Program-made: the position numbers and the translations under genes
The notes under the pieces: model-generated
What the model was told of the DNA's origin: nothing
Seen by the model: the letters and a program-made list of their open reading frames with translations, nothing else
Database searches by the model: none
Assembly: GCA_039029395.1 (NCBI GenBank)
Contig: JBCCGG010000032.1
Location: 1-64,000 of the forward strand
DNA: 64,000 bases
Direction: 5' to 3'
Source: JBCCGG01 sp039029395
Lineage (GTDB): Bacteria > Pseudomonadota > Alphaproteobacteria > Kiloniellales > JAKSDN01
Shown here: one piece after another, positions 1 to 7,864 of the stretch
Layout of the letters: the number at the start of each line of letters is the position of its first letter
How positions within the stretch are numbered: the first letter of the stretch is position 1

Positions 1-480
1 CAGCCGTGGCGTTTCGTGCGGGTCGACGATCCGGCGCGGCGGTCCGAGATCCGGGCCAACTTCGCGCGCTGCAACGCCGAGGCGCTTGCGGAACAGAAGG
101 GCGAGCGGGCGGCGCTCTATGCCCGTCTCAAACTGGAGGGGCTTTCCGAGGCGCCGGTGCAGCTTGCGGTCTTCGTGGACGAGGACCCGTCGGCCGGCCA
201 CGGCCTTGGCCGCCGGACCATGCCGGAGACCCTGCGCTATTCGGCGGTGCTGGCGGTGCACACCCTGTGGCTTGCGGCGCGCGCCCAGGGGCTCGGGGTC
301 GGCTGGGTGTCGATCATCGATCCGCTCGAGGTGGCGCGCGCCCTGGAGACGCCCGAGGGCTGGTCCTTGGTGGCCTATCTTTGCCTCGGCTACCCCCAGG
401 AGGAGCATCTGGACCCCGAGCTCGCGCGCCACGGCTGGCAGCCGCGCGAGGCCCTGTCCCGCGCCGTGCTACAGCGCTAG
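1..480 (+). CDS. bluB: 5,6-dimethylbenzimidazole synthase BluB, 3' part
   Basis: This is the C-terminal 159 residues of a nitroreductase-fold enzyme; the N-terminus lies before the window. BluB converts reduced FMN with oxygen into 5,6-dimethylbenzimidazole, the lower ligand of cobalamin. Visible family features are the opening QPWRF segment, the stretch LAVFVDEDP, the MPETLRYSAVLAVHTLWLAA helix and the GLGVGWVSIIDP segment near residue 100. The key N-terminal aspartate cannot be checked because that part is missing. The neighbouring riboswitch and cob genes support the assignment. A generic nitroreductase is the only serious alternative. Confidence 0.9.
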   Translation, partial: QPWRFVRVDDPARRSEIRANFARCNAEALAEQKGERAALYARLKLEGLSEAPVQLAVFVDEDPSAGHGLGRRTMPETLRYSAVLAVHTLWLAARAQGLGVGWVSIIDPLEVARALETPEGWSLVAYLCLGYPQEEHLDPELARHGWQPREALSRAVLQR

Positions 481-919
481 AGGGGGAGGGTTGGAGGCGC
501 CGTCCTCATGCGTCCTCAAGGCTTTGGCACGCGCTTATCGGTGGCCGAGCCAAGGTGGTGCCGTAAGCTTTTGTAAGAGCGCGGATAGATTTTGGCCCAG
601 GCGCCCGGATGGCGGAGAGTGGTAGGTCCCTTGCTCGGATGGGCAAGAACGATCCCATGCAAGAGCAAGTCAAGGGCCTGGGAAAGCGCGGCGAAATCAG
701 GCCTAAAAGCTTGCGCCAATTAATTTTCCGCCGGAGACCGGGGCGCCGAGCGATGCTTCGCGAAGTGTCTGATCTCGGGTCATCGAAGGGCGATCCGGCG
801 CCCGGAGATTAAGGGGTGTAGCGCCATGCGTCGAACGCGCCGGGGGAGGGCGCTGGGCGGCCAGTGAGTGGCGCTTTTTTGCCTGTATCGGGTGGTCAAA
901 GTGCTTTAGTGTTCGGCCT
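481..919. other. Intergenic region between bluB and the cobalamin riboswitch
   Basis: No convincing protein gene lies here; the short open frames have no recognisable motifs or convincing ribosome-binding sites. The second half contains paired sequences described separately as a possible small RNA. The first half (481-720) shows nothing I can name. Confidence 0.5.
738..880 (+). ncRNA. Possible small RNA ending in a terminator-like hairpin
   Basis: The + strand holds a near-perfect inverted pair, CCGGGGCGCCG (738-748) with CGGCGCCCGG (796-805), which encloses a TTCGCGAA palindrome. It is followed by a second pairing, AGCGCCA (820-826) with TGGCGCT (869-875), that runs directly into six T residues (875-880). 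The second stem encloses about 42 nt, which is long for an intrinsic terminator, although a CTGG/CCAG pair inside could shorten it. The start and promoter are not clear. It could equally be the 3' end of a bluB transcript or chance structure in GC-rich DNA. Confidence 0.25.
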
Positions 920-1140
920 CGCGATGGTGCCCCAAGATTCGGGGACATATGAGGGAACAGGGTACAGCAAGGAGGCTTTAGGGTCTTTCTCGCCAAAGCC
1001 CTGGCTGCCCCCGCAACTGTATGCGGCGGGCCCGCGCCGAGAGATGTGCCACTGGAGGTCTGGCTTTTGGAAGCCAGGTCTCTGGGAAGGCCAGGGCGTC
1101 GGGCGATTGGCCGCGAGCCAGGAGACCTGCCGTCGCGAGA
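920..1140 (+). promoter_or_regulatory. Cobalamin riboswitch
   Basis: The conserved B12-riboswitch blocks appear in order: GGTGCC near 926, GAGGGAACAGGG at 951-962, GCTGCCCCCGCAACTGT at 1004-1020, CCACTGG at 1049-1055, GGGAAGGC at 1084-1091 and the B12 box GCGAGCCAGGAGACCTGCC at 1113-1131. The element senses adenosylcobalamin and normally represses downstream genes. Here it precedes a short exported protein, a small exported protein and cobU-cobW-cobN-cobO-cobQ. About 125 nt separate the B12 box from the first start codon, leaving room for an expression platform. Confidence 0.96.
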
Positions 1141-1153
1141 GGCCTTTGCGAGA

Positions 1154-1213
1154 CCGCCGGGCGGGGCGATCCGGCGGCAGAGGGCCGGCGGCTGCGACGG
1201 GCGCGGCCGGCGG
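1154..1213 (+). promoter_or_regulatory. Likely riboswitch expression platform
   Basis: CCGCCGG at 1154-1160 can pair with any of three CCGGCGG copies, at 1171-1177, 1185-1191 and 1207-1213. Mutually exclusive hairpins of this sort would suit a switch between the riboswitch and the start codon at 1265. No T-tract follows, so translational or Rho-dependent control is more likely than intrinsic termination. This is inferred from pairing only. Confidence 0.35.
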
Positions 1214-1264
1214 TCATCGTCTCGTAATGGCATGGGTCCTTGAATCTCAAAGGGAGAGTGTCCC

Positions 1265-1711
1265 ATGTCCAACCGTTTCCTGCAGCACAAGAGCCTGTCT
1301 TTGTTCCTTTCCGGCGCGCTGGCCGTGGCCTGTCTGGCTACGCCCGGCAGTCTTGGCGCCCACGAGCTTGGCACTGCCCATAGCCACGCCGAACACTATC
1401 TCTTCGTGCCCGATTGTCTGTCGTCCGAAGTCGTGGTGATCGACACCGAAAGGGACCGCGTGATCGCGCGGCTGCCGGTCGGTCGGGTGCCACACCAGGT
1501 GGTGGCGGCCGAGGAGGCCGGCAAGCTTGAGGCCTCCAGCACGGAGGACAACACCAGCCAATTCGAGACCACGGCCTTCGTGACCAGCCAGAGCGACGAC
1601 GAGGCCAGGGTGATCGACACACGAACCCAAAAGCTGATCAAGCTAATCGACGGCGTCGGAGAGGAGTCCTGGGGTGCCACAATGGCCGGCGCTATCAACT
1701 ATTGCCACTAG
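1265..1711 (+). CDS. Short exported YVTN beta-propeller-like protein under riboswitch control
   Basis: This encodes 148 residues with an N-terminal signal peptide (about residues 1-32, cleavage near SLGA-HEL), so it should be periplasmic. The mature N-terminus is histidine-rich (HELGTAHSHAEH). Two YVTN-like blades follow: one around YLFVPDCLSSEVVVIDTE with PVGRVPHQ, and a second around TAFVTSQSDDEARVIDTR that stops soon after the WGAT segment. Full propellers have about seven blades, so this is either a remnant or a genuinely short protein. AGGGAGAG precedes the ATG. It is the first gene after the cobalamin riboswitch, so a role in cobalt or corrinoid handling is possible but unproven. Confidence 0.6.
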   Translation: MSNRFLQHKSLSLFLSGALAVACLATPGSLGAHELGTAHSHAEHYLFVPDCLSSEVVVIDTERDRVIARLPVGRVPHQVVAAEEAGKLEASSTEDNTSQFETTAFVTSQSDDEARVIDTRTQKLIKLIDGVGEESWGATMAGAINYCH

Positions 1712-1913
1712 CCTCATCGCCCTGGCGGCGGCACCCCTCGCCGCCGCGAGCGATCCGATCGATCGCTTGCTGACTGGTTTGGCCGCGAGCGGCTGGTTGG
1801 CCGAGCAGCTGATCGCCGGGGACATGCGCCAGGCTTGCGGTGCGGACATCCTCTGCGCCGCTGGGCTGGGCGTGGCGCCCGACGGCCCGCCGCCGCCGGA
1901 GAGCCCGTCGTGA
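1674..1913 (+). CDS. Small exported protein translationally coupled to cobU
   Basis: This is a 79-residue protein with a GTG start, preceded seven bases upstream by a strong GGAGAGGAG ribosome-binding site (1658-1666). Residues 1 to about 26 form a plausible signal peptide ending in PLAAAS. The mature part has two cysteines ten residues apart (QACG and ILCA) and a proline-rich tail. Its start overlaps the preceding gene by 38 bases, and its TGA stop overlaps the cobU start as GTGA, which implies translational coupling. I do not recognise the family. The strong start signal and coupling argue that it is real; riboswitch context suggests a cobalamin-linked role. Confidence 0.55.
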   Translation: MPQWPALSTIATSLIALAAAPLAAASDPIDRLLTGLAASGWLAEQLIAGDMRQACGADILCAAGLGVAPDGPPPPESPS

Positions 1914-2434
1914 GCGCCGCTTTGCCGGCGGTCACCCTGGTGCTGGGCGGCGTGCGCTCGGGCAAGAGCGCCTATGGGGAGGAGCTGGCGCTGTCCCAGA
2001 CCGGCCCCTGTCTCTACCTGGCGACGGCCGAGGCCGGCGACCAGGAGATGGCCGCGCGCATCGCCCGCCACAAAGCGCGCCGCGGCGCGCGCTGGCGGAC
2101 CGTCGAGGAACCGCTCGAGCTGGTCGAGGCGCTCGGCCGGGCCGAGGCCGGCGCGGTGCTGGTCGACTGCCTGACTCTTTGGCTTGCCAACCTCTTGGGG
2201 GCCGGGCGCGACCCCGAGCAGGAGGGCGACAAGCTGGCGGCCGCCCTACCGGGCTTGGCGGCGCCGGTCATCTTCGTCTCCAACGAGGTCGGGCTCGGGG
2301 TCATTCCCGACAACAAGCTGGCGCGGGAGTTTGTTGACCGCGCCGGACGCTTGCATCAAAAGCTGGCGCGCGAGGCCCAGGCTGTCGTCTTCATGGTGGC
2401 CGGCCAGCCGCTACACGTTAAGTCAATCCACTAA
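1910..2434 (+). CDS. cobU: Adenosylcobinamide kinase / adenosylcobinamide-phosphate guanylyltransferase
   Basis: This is a cytoplasmic bifunctional enzyme of 174 residues (CobU, called CobP in the aerobic pathway). It phosphorylates adenosylcobinamide and then transfers GMP to it during nucleotide-loop assembly. The P-loop GGVRSGKS is at residues 13-20, the IARHKARRG segment near residue 51 holds the histidine that becomes guanylylated in the family, and VDCLTLWLANLL and FVSNEVGLGVIP are conserved blocks. The GTG start at 1910 is preferred to in-frame upstream starts because it overlaps the previous stop as GTGA and gives the usual length. Confidence 0.95.
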   Translation: MSAALPAVTLVLGGVRSGKSAYGEELALSQTGPCLYLATAEAGDQEMAARIARHKARRGARWRTVEEPLELVEALGRAEAGAVLVDCLTLWLANLLGAGRDPEQEGDKLAAALPGLAAPVIFVSNEVGLGVIPDNKLAREFVDRAGRLHQKLAREAQAVVFMVAGQPLHVKSIH

Positions 2435-2454
2435 GCACAAGGACCAAGAGCACG

Positions 2455-3486
2455 ATGGAGCACAAGCGCATCCCAACCACCGTGATCACCGGCTTTCTGG
2501 GCGCCGGCAAGACGGCGACGGTCCGGCATCTGCTGGAAACCGCGAACGGCAAGCGCCTGGCGCTGATCATCAACGAGTTCGGCGACCTGGGAGTCGATGG
2601 CGAGATTCTCAAGAACTGCGGCATAGAGGGCTGCGCGGAGGACGACGTGCTGGAGCTCGCCAACGGTTGCATCTGCTGCACGGTCGCCGAGGACTTCGTG
2701 CCAACCATGGAGGCGCTCTTGGATCGGCCCGACCCGCCCGATCACATCGTCATCGAGACCTCGGGCCTGGCCTTGCCCAAGCCTCTGGTCAAGGCCTTCA
2801 ACTGGCCCGAGATCAAGCCGCGGGTCACGGTCGACGGGGTGATCACCGTGGTCGACGGCCCGGCGGTCGCCGAGGGCCGCTTTGCCGGCGATCCCGAGGC
2901 GGTGCAGGATCAGCGGGAAGCGGACGAGGCGCTTGATCACGATTCGCCTCTGGAAGAGCTTTTCGAGGACCAGCTCAACTGCGCCGACCTGGTGCTGCTG
3001 AACAAGACCGACTTGCTGTCCGAGTCGGAGCTAGAGGCGCTCAGCGGCGAGCTCGGCGCGCGTTTGCGTCCCGAGGTGCGCCTCCTGCGCTCGAGCCACG
3101 GCGCGATCGATGCGGCGGTGCTGCTGGGTCTTTCGGCCAGCGCCGAGGACGATCTGGAGGGCCGCCGGTCCCACCACGACGGGGCCGACGACCACGAGCA
3201 CGACGACTTCACCAGCTTCGTGGCCGAGCTGCCCGAGCAGGCGGCGCCGGACGGCCTGCTGGCCCGCCTGAACGATCTGTGGCGCGACCACCCGGTGCTG
3301 CGGGTCAAGGGCTTCGCGGCGATCGCCGGCAAGGATATGCGCCTAGTGATCCAAGGGGTCGGCGGCCGTCTGCAGCACTACTTCGACCGGGACTGGGGCG
3401 CCGACGAGGCGCGCCGCACCCGTATCGTGGTGATCGGCGAAAGCGGTCTGGACGAAGCGGCGATCCGCGCTCACCTGGGAGGCTAA
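2455..3486 (+). CDS. cobW: CobW-type GTPase metallochaperone of cobalamin synthesis
   Basis: This 343-residue G3E GTPase is proposed to deliver cobalt to the CobN-dependent chelatase. The P-loop GFLGAGKT is at residues 13-20, the metal-binding GCICC motif at 71-75, a Walker-B-like region around VIETSGLALP and the guanine motif NKTD near residue 183. A His/Asp-rich stretch (RRSHHDGADDHEHDD) lies between the GTPase and C-terminal CobW_C domains, as in many CobW proteins, and could bind metal. It starts 20 bases after cobU and ends 6 bases before cobN, consistent with one operon. Confidence 0.95.
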   Translation: MEHKRIPTTVITGFLGAGKTATVRHLLETANGKRLALIINEFGDLGVDGEILKNCGIEGCAEDDVLELANGCICCTVAEDFVPTMEALLDRPDPPDHIVIETSGLALPKPLVKAFNWPEIKPRVTVDGVITVVDGPAVAEGRFAGDPEAVQDQREADEALDHDSPLEELFEDQLNCADLVLLNKTDLLSESELEALSGELGARLRPEVRLLRSSHGAIDAAVLLGLSASAEDDLEGRRSHHDGADDHEHDDFTSFVAELPEQAAPDGLLARLNDLWRDHPVLRVKGFAAIAGKDMRLVIQGVGGRLQHYFDRDWGADEARRTRIVVIGESGLDEAAIRAHLGG

Positions 3487-3492
3487 GACCAA

Positions 3493-6400
3493 GTGCATCT
3501 GCTTCAGGCACAGCCAGGGGCGATCGCCGACGGCGCCGAGCCGGTCGATCTGGGCCAGAGCCCAGGCGACATCGTGGTGCTCTCGGCGGCCGACACGGAG
3601 CTCGCCAACTTGGCCGCGGCCCGTGACGGCCTGCCGCCGGACGCGCCCAGCCTGCGGCTCGCCAACCTGATGCACCTGTCCCACAATCTCTCGGTCGACC
3701 TTTACCTGGAGCAGGTGGTCGCCGAGGCCAAGCTGGTGGTGGTGCGCCTGCTTGGCGGCCGGGGCTACTGGCCCTACGGCGTCGAGCAGCTGACCGCCCT
3801 GTGCCGGGAGCGATCGATCCCACTGGCCCTGGTGCCCGGCGACGACCAGCCGGACGCCGAGCTGGCGGGCTTGTCCAGCCTGCCGCGCGAGGCGAGCCAC
3901 CGCCTGTGGCAGTACTGCGTGCACGGCGGGCCGGACAACGCGGTGAACTTCCTGGCCTATGCCGCCAGCCTGGTCGGCAGGGAGCTGCCTTGGGTCGAAC
4001 CCCGCCCTCTGCTGCGCGCCGGGCTCTATTGGCCCGGTTTGGATCAACCCGACCTGGCCGCGCTGCAAGCTCAATGGCGCCCGGGCCAGGCGGTGGCGGC
4101 GATCGTGTTCTATCGGGCCCTGCTTCAGGCCGGCAACCTGGCGCCGGTCGATGGCCTGATCTCGGCGCTGCAGGCGCGCGGCATCAATCCCTTGCCGCTC
4201 TATTGCGCCAGCCTAAAGGACCCGGTGTCGGCCGAAACCGTGGCCGGCCTGCTGGCGGAGAGCGCGGCCGCCCTGGTGCTCAACTGCACCGGCTTCGCGG
4301 TCTCCAGCCCCGGGTCGGCGCGCAAGCAGACGCCCTTCGACGGGGTGCCCGGGCCGGTTTTGCAGGTGGTGTTCTCCGGCGGCACCGAGGCTGCCTGGGC
4401 CGAGGGCACTCACGGCCTTTCCGCCCGGGACATCGCCATGAACGTGGCCCTGCCGGAGGTCGACGGCCGGGTTTTGAGCCGGGCCGCCTCGTTCAAGTCC
4501 GAGGCGCGCTACGACCCGGCGACCCAGTGCTCGCTGGTCGCCTACGCGCCGGTACCGGACCGGATCGAGTTTATCGCCGAGCTGGCCGGTGGCTGGATCG
4601 AGCTGGCCAAGGCGCCGGCCGACGAGCGGCGCCTGGTGATCGTGCTCGCCAACTACCCCAACAAGGACGGCCGCCTTGGCAACGGCGTCGGCCTGGACAC
4701 GCCCGCCGGCACCCTTGAGGTGCTGAAGGCTCTGGGCGAAGCCGGCTACGATGTGGGCGCGCTGCCGCCGAGCGCCCAAGCCCTGATCGAGCGCATGGCC
4801 GCCGGCCCGACCAACGATCTGACCGACCGCCATTTGCGGCCCGGCGGCGAACGCTATGGACTCGAGGACTACCGGGCCTTCTTCGCCAGCTTGCCGGAAG
4901 CCGTTCAGCGCCAGGTCACGGAGCGCTGGGGCGCGCCCGAGGAAGATCCCTTCGTCGCCGAGGGCGCTTTCGTGCTGTCGACCTTTCGGCTCGGAAAGGT
5001 GGTGATCGGTCTGCAGCCGGCGCGCGGCTACAACATCGACCCGGTGCAGAGCTACCACGATCCGGCCCTGGTGCCGCCCCACGGCTACCTCGCCTTCTAT
5101 GGCTGGCTGCGCCAGGCGGTCGGCGTCCACGCCGTCGTCCACATGGGCAAGCACGGCAACATGGAATGGCTGCCGGGCAAGGCGCTCTGCCTTTCCCAAA
5201 ACTGCTTCCCAGAGGCGGTCTTCGGGCCGCTGCCGCACCTCTATCCCTTCATCGTCAACGATCCGGGCGAGGGCACCCAAGCCAAGCGCCGCGCGCAAGC
5301 GGTCATCGTCGACCACCTGACCCCGCCGCTGACCCGGGCCGAGAGCTACGGGCCGCTTGCCGACCTGGAGCAGCTGGTCGACGAGTACTACGAGGCGGCC
5401 GGCGTCGACCCGCGCCGCCTCAAGCTGCTGAGCCGCGAGATCCTGGAGCTTAGCCAACGGATCGGCCTCGATAAGGACTGCGGCATCGCGCCGGCCGACG
5501 ACAGCGACACCGCGCTCGGCAAGCTCGACAACTATCTTTGCGAGCTCAAGGAACTGCAGATCCGCGACGGCCTGCACGTCTTCGGCCGGGCGCCCGAGGG
5601 CGGCCAGCTGCACGACCTGCTGGTCGCGCTGACCCGCCTGCCGCGCGGCGCCGGCAAGGGCGGCGAGGCCTCCCTGCTGCGCGCGCTCGCCAAGGACCTG
5701 GGGTTGGAGGGCTTCGATCCCTTGGACTGCGACTTCGGCGAGCCTTGGACCGGCGCGCGGCCCGAGGCCCTTGCCGGCCCCGATCCCTGGCGCAGCACCG
5801 GCGACACGGTGGAGCGGCTCGAGCTCTTGGCCAAGGATCTGATCGCCGGTGCCCGCCCGCTCGGGGACTGGCCAGGCACCGCGGCGGTGCTTCGGTCCAT
5901 CGCGCAGGACATCGGCCCAAGAGTCGAAGCCTGCGGCACCGCCGAGATCGAGGGCCTCCTGGCCGGGCTTGCCGGGCGCTACGTCCAGCCCGGTCCCTCG
6001 GGCGCACCGAGCCGGGGACGGCCCGAGGTGCTGCCCAGCGGGCGCAACTTCTATTCGGTCGACAGCCGCACCGTGCCGACCCCGGCGGCCTGGCAGCTCG
6101 GCTGGAAATCGGCCGAGCTGCTGCTCGTGCGCTACCGCCAGGATCACGGCGCCTGGCCCAAGACGCTCGCGATCTCCGCCTGGGGCACCGCCAACATGCG
6201 CACCGGCGGCGACGATATCGCCCAGGCGCTGGCACTGATGGGCGTGCGGCCGACCTGGGAGGTGACTTCGCGCCGGGTCACCGGCTTCGAGGTGCTGCCG
6301 CTCTCGGTGCTGGCCCGGCCACGGGTCGACGTCACCCTGCGCATCTCCGGCTTCTTCCGGGACGCCTTCCCGGCCCAGATCGACCTATTCGATTCGGCGG

Positions 6401-7239
6401 TGCGCGCGGTCGCCGCGCTCGAGGAGCCCGATGCTGAGAATCCCCTGGCCGCGCGGGTTAGGGCCGAGCGGGTGGCGCTGGTCGCCAAGGGCCTCGACGA
6501 AGCCACGGCCAAGCAGCGCGCCGGCTACCGGGTCTTCGGCTCCCGTCCGGGCGCCTATGGCGCCGGCCTCCAGGCCTTGATCGACGAGCGCGGCTGGCAA
6601 GGCGATGCGGACTTGGCCCGCGCCTATCTGGCCTGGGGCGGCTATGCCTACGGTGCGGGCGCGGGCGGCGCGGCCGAACACGGCCTCTTCGAAAGCCGGC
6701 TCTCGGCGGTGCAGGCGGTCGTGCACAATCAGGACAATCGCGAGCACGATCTCTTGGATTCCGACGACTACTATCAGTTCGAGGGCGGCCTGGCGGCCAC
6801 CGTGCGCCATCTGACCGGCGCCCAGCCGGCGATCTACCACAACGACCACGCCCGTCCCGAGAGCCCCAAGATCCGCAGCCTGACCGAGGAGATCGCGCGT
6901 ATCGTGCGGGCCCGCGTCGTGAACCCCAAGTGGATCGCCGGCGTGCGCCGCCACGGCTATAAGGGCGCCTTCGAGATGGCGGCCACGGTCGACTATCTTT
7001 TCGCCTTCGCGGCGACCGCTCGGGTTGTTGCCGACCATCACTTCGATGCGGTTTACGAGGCCTATCTGGAAGACCCGGAGGTGCGCGCTTTCCTGGAAGA
7101 GGCAAACCCGGCGGCCCTCAAGGAGATCGCCGAGCGCTTGCTGGAGGCCCAGGCACGGGGCCTCTGGCGGCCACGCTCGAACACCGCTCATGCTACGCTC
7201 GGCGAACTGGCGGCGCCGATAGAAGGAGCCTTGCAATGA
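3493..7239 (+). CDS. cobN: Aerobic cobaltochelatase subunit CobN
   Basis: This 1248-residue protein is the large subunit of the ATP-dependent cobaltochelatase that inserts cobalt into hydrogenobyrinic acid a,c-diamide together with CobS and CobT, which are not in this window. Family blocks include the N-terminal MHLLQAQPG and VDLGQSPGDIVVLSAADTEL, the central HMGKHGNMEWLPGK and the C-terminal WGGYAYGAGAGG with VHNQDNREHDLLDSDDYYQ. The GTG start gives the typical CobN N-terminus. Its stop overlaps the cobO start as ATGA. Length is normal for CobN, and no break was seen. Confidence 0.97.
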   Translation: MHLLQAQPGAIADGAEPVDLGQSPGDIVVLSAADTELANLAAARDGLPPDAPSLRLANLMHLSHNLSVDLYLEQVVAEAKLVVVRLLGGRGYWPYGVEQLTALCRERSIPLALVPGDDQPDAELAGLSSLPREASHRLWQYCVHGGPDNAVNFLAYAASLVGRELPWVEPRPLLRAGLYWPGLDQPDLAALQAQWRPGQAVAAIVFYRALLQAGNLAPVDGLISALQARGINPLPLYCASLKDPVSAETVAGLLAESAAALVLNCTGFAVSSPGSARKQTPFDGVPGPVLQVVFSGGTEAAWAEGTHGLSARDIAMNVALPEVDGRVLSRAASFKSEARYDPATQCSLVAYAPVPDRIEFIAELAGGWIELAKAPADERRLVIVLANYPNKDGRLGNGVGLDTPAGTLEVLKALGEAGYDVGALPPSAQALIERMAAGPTNDLTDRHLRPGGERYGLEDYRAFFASLPEAVQRQVTERWGAPEEDPFVAEGAFVLSTFRLGKVVIGLQPARGYNIDPVQSYHDPALVPPHGYLAFYGWLRQAVGVHAVVHMGKHGNMEWLPGKALCLSQNCFPEAVFGPLPHLYPFIVNDPGEGTQAKRRAQAVIVDHLTPPLTRAESYGPLADLEQLVDEYYEAAGVDPRRLKLLSREILELSQRIGLDKDCGIAPADDSDTALGKLDNYLCELKELQIRDGLHVFGRAPEGGQLHDLLVALTRLPRGAGKGGEASLLRALAKDLGLEGFDPLDCDFGEPWTGARPEALAGPDPWRSTGDTVERLELLAKDLIAGARPLGDWPGTAAVLRSIAQDIGPRVEACGTAEIEGLLAGLAGRYVQPGPSGAPSRGRPEVLPSGRNFYSVDSRTVPTPAAWQLGWKSAELLLVRYRQDHGAWPKTLAISAWGTANMRTGGDDIAQALALMGVRPTWEVTSRRVTGFEVLPLSVLARPRVDVTLRISGFFRDAFPAQIDLFDSAVRAVAALEEPDAENPLAARVRAERVALVAKGLDEATAKQRAGYRVFGSRPGAYGAGLQALIDERGWQGDADLARAYLAWGGYAYGAGAGGAAEHGLFESRLSAVQAVVHNQDNREHDLLDSDDYYQFEGGLAATVRHLTGAQPAIYHNDHARPESPKIRSLTEEIARIVRARVVNPKWIAGVRRHGYKGAFEMAATVDYLFAFAATARVVADHHFDAVYEAYLEDPEVRAFLEEANPAALKEIAERLLEAQARGLWRPRSNTAHATLGELAAPIEGALQ

Positions 7240-7862
7240 CCGAAGAAGAAGATTTCGAACGGGCCAACGAGAAGGCCCGCAAACGCAAGATCGCGCGCGA
7301 CAAGCTGCTCGCCACCAAGACCAAGGAGAAAGGGCTCCTGATCGTTCACACCGGCAAGGGCAAGGGGAAATCCACCGCCGCCTTCGGTCTCGCCGTGCGG
7401 GCGCTCGGCAATGGCATGCGTGTCGGCGTGGTGCAGTTCGTCAAGGGCAAATGGCAAACCGGCGAGCGCGCCGTGCTCGAGCACTTCCCCGATCAGGTGG
7501 AGATCAAGACCATGGGCGAGGGCTTTTCCTGGGAGACCCAGGATCGGGCCCGGGACATCCGCGCCGCCAAGGCCGCCTGGGACGCCTCCAAGGCGATGAT
7601 CGAGGCTTGCCGGGGCGCCGAACCGAAGTACGACATGATCGTGCTCGACGAGCTCAACATCCCCTTGCGCTACGACCACCTGCCGATCGAAGAGGTGTTG
7701 GAAGCGCTGAACGCCAAACCCGAGATGCTGCACGTGGTGGTGACCGGCCGCAACGCCAAGCCCGAGCTGATCGAGGCCGCCGACCTGGTCACCGAGATGA
7801 CCCAGGTGAAGCACCCCTTCCGGGAGCAGGGCGTCAAGGCCCAGAAGGGCATCGAGTTCTAG
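7236..7862 (+). CDS. cobO: Cob(I)yrinic acid a,c-diamide adenosyltransferase
   Basis: This 208-residue CobO/BtuR/CobA-type enzyme transfers the 5'-deoxyadenosyl group of ATP to the reduced corrinoid. The modified P-loop HTGKGKGKSTA is at residues 38-48, and the blocks GVVQFVKGKW and YDMIVLDELN are typical. The N-terminus is rich in charged residues, as usual. It overlaps cobN by four bases and is followed two bases later by cobQ, so the three are almost certainly co-translated. Confidence 0.96.
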   Translation: MTEEEDFERANEKARKRKIARDKLLATKTKEKGLLIVHTGKGKGKSTAAFGLAVRALGNGMRVGVVQFVKGKWQTGERAVLEHFPDQVEIKTMGEGFSWETQDRARDIRAAKAAWDASKAMIEACRGAEPKYDMIVLDELNIPLRYDHLPIEEVLEALNAKPEMLHVVVTGRNAKPELIEAADLVTEMTQVKHPFREQGVKAQKGIEF

Positions 7863-7864
7863 GG

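Noticed and set aside
516..719. 67-codon minus-strand frame in the spacer after bluB
   Set aside because: No convincing ribosome-binding site, no hydrophobic or conserved pattern, and an unusual mix of residues for this genome.
1265..1913. Idea that the two small exported proteins are one frameshifted gene
   Set aside because: The second frame starts with its own signal peptide and strong ribosome-binding site and contains no further YVTN blades, so a simple frameshift does not restore a propeller.
4213..6147. A 644-codon open frame on the minus strand inside cobN
   Set aside because: It mirrors cobN codon structure in GC-rich DNA, has no recognisable motifs and lies fully inside a well-conserved gene.
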